From NCBI GenBank assembly GCA_947683625.1, contig CANTUR010000907.1, forward strand, positions 124,001 through 188,000: a stretch of DNA of 64,000 bases, in the 5' to 3' direction. This DNA comes from Mallotus nudiflorus. Lineage: Eukaryota; Streptophyta; Magnoliopsida; Malpighiales; Euphorbiaceae. Numbering within the stretch: position 1 is the first letter of the stretch; every line of letters begins with the position of its first letter. The notes beneath the pieces were generated by a model. The model searched no databases and was not told where the DNA came from. It worked only from the letters and a program-made list of their open reading frames with translations. Made by a program: the position numbers and the translations under genes. Shown here piece by piece: positions 60,001 through 64,000 of the stretch.

Positions 60001-63000
60001 TTCAAACTGAAATACCTCAAATATATTCAATGAAATTTAACATACGTGACAGACAGAATAAACATATTTTTAATATTTTTACCTTGTAAATATTTCATTA
60101 AACAGTTTAATAATCTTGTTGATCTCATAAAATAAAATTTACTTGTAGACCTCATAAAATAAAATTTTAGAAAAATTTATTTTATGAAACCCACAAATTG
60201 ATTAGACCGTTTAATAAGATATTTATATAGTGAATATACTAAAAATGTACTTATTCTGACTGTTATGTATATTAAATTTGATCGTATCTATTCAAGACAG
60301 TTTAACTTGAAAGAAAACTTGAAAGAAAAATAGAATTTTCGGAATTGAAAAGAAAAAAATTAAAAATTTTGTATCAAAGTGAAACATTACCCAAAGTTAT
60401 AGTAAGTTATAGTAGTAACTGTACACTAAACCCTGATTTCATAAGTAGGATTTAATAAAAAATTGGCTGAATATTGATGATATAACTGCTTATTTTCCCT
60501 TGAATTTATTGTAAGTCATCTTCAGTGTTTCTTATTGTTGGTCATTTTGCCTTTTTATGCACGACCAGGCCCGACACTGAGCTGATTATAAGCTAATTGA
60601 GAAAATTATCAATCACATTTTGGAGAAACTGAACAATGTTATTCCAATTTTGAATTTTCTTTTTTTAACTAAAGACAAAACTGTGCATTATTGGGTACCT
60701 AATAATTTCTTTTGGTAATCAAACCTTTAAGTATCTTTGATTAATTTTTTTTTTTTTTGCAAGCATTTTGTATATGCGCTCGTGTTTAATCTGTTTACCT
60801 TTTATACATGACCAGGCCCGACACTGAGCTGATAAACAAAATTATCAATCACATTTTGGAGAAATTAAATATTGTGATTCCAAGTGATCATTCTTTAGTA
60901 GGAATTGACTCACGTGTCAAGTGCGTTGAGTCATTATTACATCTTGAGTTAGAAGATGTGCGTGTTATAGGCATTTGGGGGATGGGTGGTATCGGAAAAA
61001 CCACCATTGCTAAGCAAGTATTTGATAGAATTCGCAATCAATTTACAGCCCAATGCTTCAAAGCAGATGTCAGGGAAATGTCAGAGAACAAAACAATTGA
61101 TTGTTTACAAAGTGAAGTTTTTTGTGAATTATTAGGGATTGCAAATACAAGTGCATCTACTACTAGTTTGTTAGCACCTTTCAATAGAAATAGACTCGCA
61201 AGAAAAGCAGTTCTCATTGTTCTGGATGATGTGAGTGATTTAAAGCAAGTAGAGCTTTTGATAGGGAAAATTGTGAAATATGGTCCATGTAGTAGAATCA
61301 TTATGACAAGCAGAGACAAGCAGGTGCTAAAGAATGGAGGTGCAGAAATATATGAAGTTGAGGGATTGAATATGCACGAAGCTCTTCAGATCTTTTGCTC
61401 GCATGCCTTTGACAAAAATGCTCCAGAAGAAGGATATGGTATGCTTACAAAAAGGGCGGTTGTATATGCTGAAGGCCTGCCATTAGCTCTCAAGGTTCTG
61501 GGTTCAAATCTATACGGCAAAAGTGCAGAAGAATGGGAAGATGAATTGAAGAAACTGCAAGATACATCGGATGATACAATTCAAAAGATACTGAGAATAA
61601 GCTATGATGGGCTATGGGAGAATGATAAGGAAATATTTCTGGATATCGCCTGTTTTTGCAAAGGGAAAGACAGAGATTATGTTGAAAGGATATTGGGTGT
61701 TGGTTCAAAGATTGGAATAAGCCGTCTCATTGATAAGTCTCTCATATCTGTATCAAATTATAACAAGGAGTTACATATTCATGACTTGATAGAACAAATG
61801 GGAAAGGATATTATATGTGAGGAAAAGCAACTTGGGAGGCGTAGCAGGCTATGGCATCACGAAGATATATGCTACGTGTTAACAAAAAATAAGGCAAGAC
61901 CTCACTAGTTTCTAACGTGGGAGCTTATATATATATATGTGTGCGTGTGTGTTTGCGTGTGTATTCATTAGACATTTCTGGTTTACTCTTTGGTTGTTGC
62001 TTTTAGGGAACTGAGGCAATTCGAGGAATATCGCTGGACTTGTATAGAATCAAAGACGTGCAACTTCGTCCCGAGGCATTTGAGGGAATGGTCAATCTTA
62101 GATTTCTTAAATTCAGCTGTATTGGGAATTATTATTATTATTTAGATAGTGTACCAGTACATCTCCCCAAAGGCCTGAAATTTCTGTCTGGTAAGCTAAG
62201 GTCTCTCCAATGGGATGAATGCGCTTTGGAATCTTTGCCAATTGGTTTTTGTGCAGCGAATCTCGTTGAACTTTGCTTGCGTCGAAGCAAACTCAAGGAA
62301 CTTTGGAACGGAGTTCAGGTAGGCTTATGTTCACTATATATGGTTAATTAATAAAATATATGTAAAGTTTATTATTTCTTTTTTAGATCTAAACAATTGG
62401 GCTTTAATTGATCCGGGTAAATATCTCCCAATATTACGGGCTGATTGAAGTTTGTTAATTCAATTAAACTTAATTATACTTTTCGTTCTTTGCAGCTTCT
62501 TGAAAATTTGAAAGTGATTGATCTTAGGCGGTCGAAATATCTCATCAGACTTCCTGACTTGTCTAGAGCCTTAAATCTTGAAAAGTTATATCTGAACGAA
62601 TGTAGGAGTTTGGTTGAGATTCCATCATCTCTTAAATATTTGAGTAATCTTACCGAACTGGATTTATCAGGTTGTTACAGTCTCTGCAATTTACCAAGCT
62701 GCTTTCATTCGGACAAACTCGAGACACTTTTTCTTTCTAATTGCTCCAAAATCAAAGAGTTACCGGCGATTCCTTGTCATAAAAGGCACAATAAAACTGC
62801 AATATCACAAGTGCCCACATCCTTTCCAATACTCCCTGAGTTGCGTTTGAGTGGGTGCTCAAAGCTACGGACTCTTCCCGACAACATTTGCAGTCTGAAA
62901 TGTCTTAGACGTTTAGACATCAGTTTTTGTGAAAGTCTACATGCATTGCCTGAGAATCTTGGGAATGTATCATCTTTGGAGGAACTTATTGCAAATGGAA

Positions 63001-63362
63001 GTGGTATAGAAAGATTATCAGACACTATTTGCAGTTTGAAAAATCTTAAAAATTTAGATGTTAGTGGATGTGTAAAACTAGCAGCGCTGCCAGAGAAACT
63101 GGGAGATTTAGCATCTCTTCGGAAGCTTAATGCAAGGAGAACTGGTATATCATATTTACCAGACCTTCCAATATCTCTGAAGGAGCTAGATGTAAGTGAC
63201 TGCGCATCACTAAAATCAGCATCTGGATCGTTTCATTCATTTCGCCGGTTGAAAATTTGTAGATTTATGAACTGCGTGAATCTGGGAGAAGATAAATCTT
63301 CCAAAATAGTCGAGCTTGCTGTGGAAAGACTCTTCTGCTTCAAAACTAAAACTGAAAATCGG
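50580..63362 (+). CDS. TNL2: TIR-NB-ARC-LRR resistance protein, 3' end beyond window
   Basis: Paralog of TNL1 with the full TNL layout. Exons are 50580-51088 (TIR), 60816-61893 (NB-ARC), 62007-62318 (end of NB-ARC and pre-LRR) and 62496-63362 (LRR). They join in phase to 922 residues, and the C-JID exon should follow after 64000. The first intron is 9.7 kb, swollen by an antisense copia element and by a tandem duplication that copied the end of exon 1. All NB-ARC motifs are present (see exon entries). It is probably a working receptor unless the large intron harms splicing. The ATG at 50580 is chosen over an upstream in-frame start at 50511 because the context matches TNL1. Confidence 0.88.
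51089..51877. other. TNL2 intron 1, left segment
   Basis: AT-rich intron. It aligns along its length with 58095-58890, the same intron part after the duplicated exon tail. No gene. Confidence 0.75.
51878..52025 (-). repeat. 3' LTR remnant of the intronic copia element
   Basis: About 150 bases (TGTTGTGAAATAAAG onward) match the inner half of the right LTR. The match stops near 52022, where ttgcaactgcctcg begins. The outer U3 half with the TATA box is absent. Confidence 0.7.
52136..53750 (-). pseudogene. Copia reverse transcriptase and RNase H
   Basis: RT: KYKARLVAQGFSQRPGIDY, TAYLYGSLDSD-like text with V at the first site, SLYGLKQSGRMWYNHL and the catalytic VIIAVYVDDLNIIGT. RNase H: YADAGHLSDSHKAKSQTGYV, then ILYEDNAACIAQL and SADLFTKALP. 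Frame stops near 52537 and 52449 split RNase H; one falls where the family has Trp. PPT (minus GAGGGGGAG, 52104-52112) follows the final stop. Confidence 0.87.
53764..55555 (-). pseudogene. Copia protease and integrase
   Basis: Protease at 55555-55259 has CIPDSGITHTI (catalytic DSG). Integrase at 55174-54260 has the HHCC zinc site (HDRLGHPGS ... CRACSLEKL), then the DDE core: IQGDICGP, VRLDNAGEF and NGLAESL. A shift near 54290 and another near 54090 separate the variable C-terminal part (SDRP-like KTGQKCGRPIGSKDKNP) from RT. Confidence 0.86.
55683..56699 (-). pseudogene. Copia gag
   Basis: The ATG on the minus strand is at 56699. UBN2-type capsid: FLRRHLDEGLKYEYLTV and LWKDLKDRYDHQRD. A Gly/Arg-rich stretch (GCGRGRGHGCGRGQFFGRG) precedes the CCHC knuckle CFRCGSKGHWSRIC. 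A slip in an A-run near 56578 and a frameshift near 56380 break it. A stop and about 125 non-coding bases separate it from protease. Confidence 0.84.
57552..57861 (-). repeat. 5' LTR of the intronic copia element
   Basis: About 305-310 bases. On the minus strand it carries TATATAAAGG (57762-57771) as core promoter. It ends CACAACA next to CGTTATCAGCACGAG, where the primer site should lie. Two copies of gcaatatattgttcattca-like text sit near its outer edge. Confidence 0.78.
57978..58094 (+). pseudogene. Duplicated tail of TNL2 exon 1 (TIR end)
   Basis: Repeats 50976-51088: the open frame reads SNGRLQDWCQALKEVANLSG and SGKDE and keeps the GA|GTAAGC donor. It has no branch or acceptor of obvious quality upstream. 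It is part of a tandem duplication of about 1.0 kb whose first copy holds the copia element. Confidence 0.8.
58095..60568. other. TNL2 intron 1, right segment
   Basis: AT-rich, no gene. It contains the second copy of the duplicated intron (to about 59012), ATT microsatellites near 58905 and 59573, and a stretch at about 59185-59310 related to the dispersed flank repeats near 8880 and 21950. Confidence 0.65.
60569..60650 (+). pseudogene. Decoy NB-ARC exon start with early stop
   Basis: A near-perfect copy of the acceptor and first codons of the true exon at 60816: gaccag|gcccgacactgagctg. After eight further codons the frame meets TAA at 60594-60596. If used, splicing would yield a 178-residue TIR-only protein. 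It lies 247 bases before the true acceptor. Confidence 0.75.
60816..61893 (+). CDS. TNL2 exon 2, NB-ARC domain
   Basis: The nucleotide-binding switch. P-loop GMGGIGKTT (residues 225-233), RNBS-A CFKADVREM, kinase-2 AVLIVLDDVSD, RNBS-B SRIIMTSRDKQ, GLPL EGLPLALKVLGS, RNBS-D FLDIACFCKGKD, and IHDLIEQMG (491-499) in the MHD position. Ile replaces Met in MHD while the key His-Asp pair is kept. The exon ends AAG|GCAAGA, a GC donor. Confidence 0.93.
61894..62006 (+). other. TNL2 intron 2, GC-AG type
   Basis: 113 bases. Phase and family alignment (TKNK|GTEAIRGISLDL) require the exon to end at 61893, so the donor is GC (AAG|GCAAGA) with acceptor ttttag. The donor fits the strict consensus known for GC-AG introns. 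It includes a TA/TG-rich run. Confidence 0.8.
62007..62318 (+). CDS. TNL2 exon 3, pre-LRR and first LRR
   Basis: GTEAIRGISLDLYRIKDVQL, then the LRR-start pattern FEGMVNLRFLKF...LPKGLKFLSGKLRSLQW and KLKELWNGVQ. 104 codons, phase 0 at both ends. TNL1 keeps only about the last quarter of this exon, fused to exon 2. Confidence 0.9.
62496..63362 (+). CDS. TNL2 exon 4, leucine-rich repeats
   Basis: Regular TNL LRRs: LLENLKVIDLRRSKYLIRLP, LTELDLSGCYSLCNLP, LPELRLSGCSKLRTLP, LRRLDISFCESLHALP, LKNLDVSGCVKLAALP. The acceptor is ctttgcag. It ends CGG|GTATCT at the same codon as TNL1, so a C-JID exon is expected further on. Confidence 0.92.
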
Positions 63363-63700
63363 GTATCTCTCTATTCTTTCTATTATATATTATTTATGGT
63401 TATAAGTGTGGTTGAAGTGTTTTGGAGAGAGTATATATGTTAACAATATAGTGTAAAACACGTTTGACTCGTGATATATAAAAAATAAATAATTAAATAT
63501 AAATATAAATATAATAATAATAATAATTATTATTATTATTATTTAATAAAATTTTAAAAATAATAATATTGATATTTATTTATATAATAATTTGATATTA
63601 ACTTAATATAGTTATAATTTATTATAAATATTTTATTTAAATAAATACATGATATTTCTTCAATATTTCTCATAATTAATTTTTCTCAACTATAAAGTTG

Positions 63701-63754
<54 letters not shown>

Positions 63755-64000
63755 GGTCATAATTAATCATAGATAATAAAAATTATTAATTATTTATTAA
63801 TAAAAACTTAAAAACAATAGTAGTTATACTTTCTTTATATAATAGTTTAAATATTACAATTCTATTGAATTTATAATTTATTACAATTTTAATAAATTTT
63901 TTATTTGAACTATAATACTTGATTTCTTCAATATTTTTATATTTTTATTTTTATTTACACAAAAATTAATTTGATCCTGTTTTTTAATTTCAACTAATAA
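63363..64000. other. TNL2 intron 4 (incomplete)
   Basis: AT-rich intron running off the window, with ATT repeats near 63515 and an (AT)n tract at about 63702-63752. No C-JID coding sequence is present up to the end. It contains tataataatttgatatta-like words shared with TNL1 intron 2. Confidence 0.7.

Noticed and set aside
1..64000. tRNA, rRNA or other structured RNA genes
   Set aside because: No cloverleaf with A and B boxes or rRNA-like sequence was recognised on either strand by eye.

Overview
The window is nuclear DNA of a dicot plant. It holds two paralogous TIR-NB-ARC-LRR (TNL) resistance genes, a class absent from grasses, with phase-conserved introns, very AT-rich introns and intergenic DNA, and nested LTR retrotransposons. 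The species cannot be named from the sequence alone.

Layout. TNL1 (147-6172, +) is complete in four exons. Its frame is open throughout, but an internal deletion has removed the ARC2/MHD half of the NB-ARC domain and the start of the LRR. AT-rich flank follows to about 9.0 kb, then a DNA-transposon-like patch rich in TTGTCAC/GTGACAA motifs. A Tat-lineage Ty3/gypsy element (9704-19063, minus strand, TSD GTGAC) has inserted into that patch and carries an antisense accessory gene. From 19.3 to 24.9 kb there is a mosaic of duplicated TNL flank, including a TNL intron without its exons.

A decayed Ty1/copia element starts near 24.9 kb. It is split at 27,836/49,033 by a 21.2 kb Ogre-like Tat element (27837-49032, +, TSD CATTT) with 2 kb LTRs. 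The Ogre carries decayed gag-pro-pol in sense and two spliced antisense genes: one DUF7745-like and one plant-mobile-domain-like. The second is itself split by a 3.24 kb solo LTR (40927-44170, TSD TTGGA). A tandem array of about 240 bp units (49.3-50.1 kb) then leads into the TNL2 promoter.

TNL2 (50580 to beyond the window, +) has a 9.7 kb first intron. The intron contains an antisense copia element (about 51878-57861), a duplicated TIR-tail pseudo-exon and a decoy NB-ARC exon whose use would give a TIR-only protein. Its NB-ARC and LRR exons are intact up to 63362, and the C-terminal C-JID exon lies beyond the end of the window.

Interpretation. A tandem TNL pair has been pushed about 44 kb apart by nested retroelements. 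In the retroelements, most premature stops fall where the family has Gln, Arg or Trp, as expected from C-to-T decay of methylated DNA. The two TNLs remain open.
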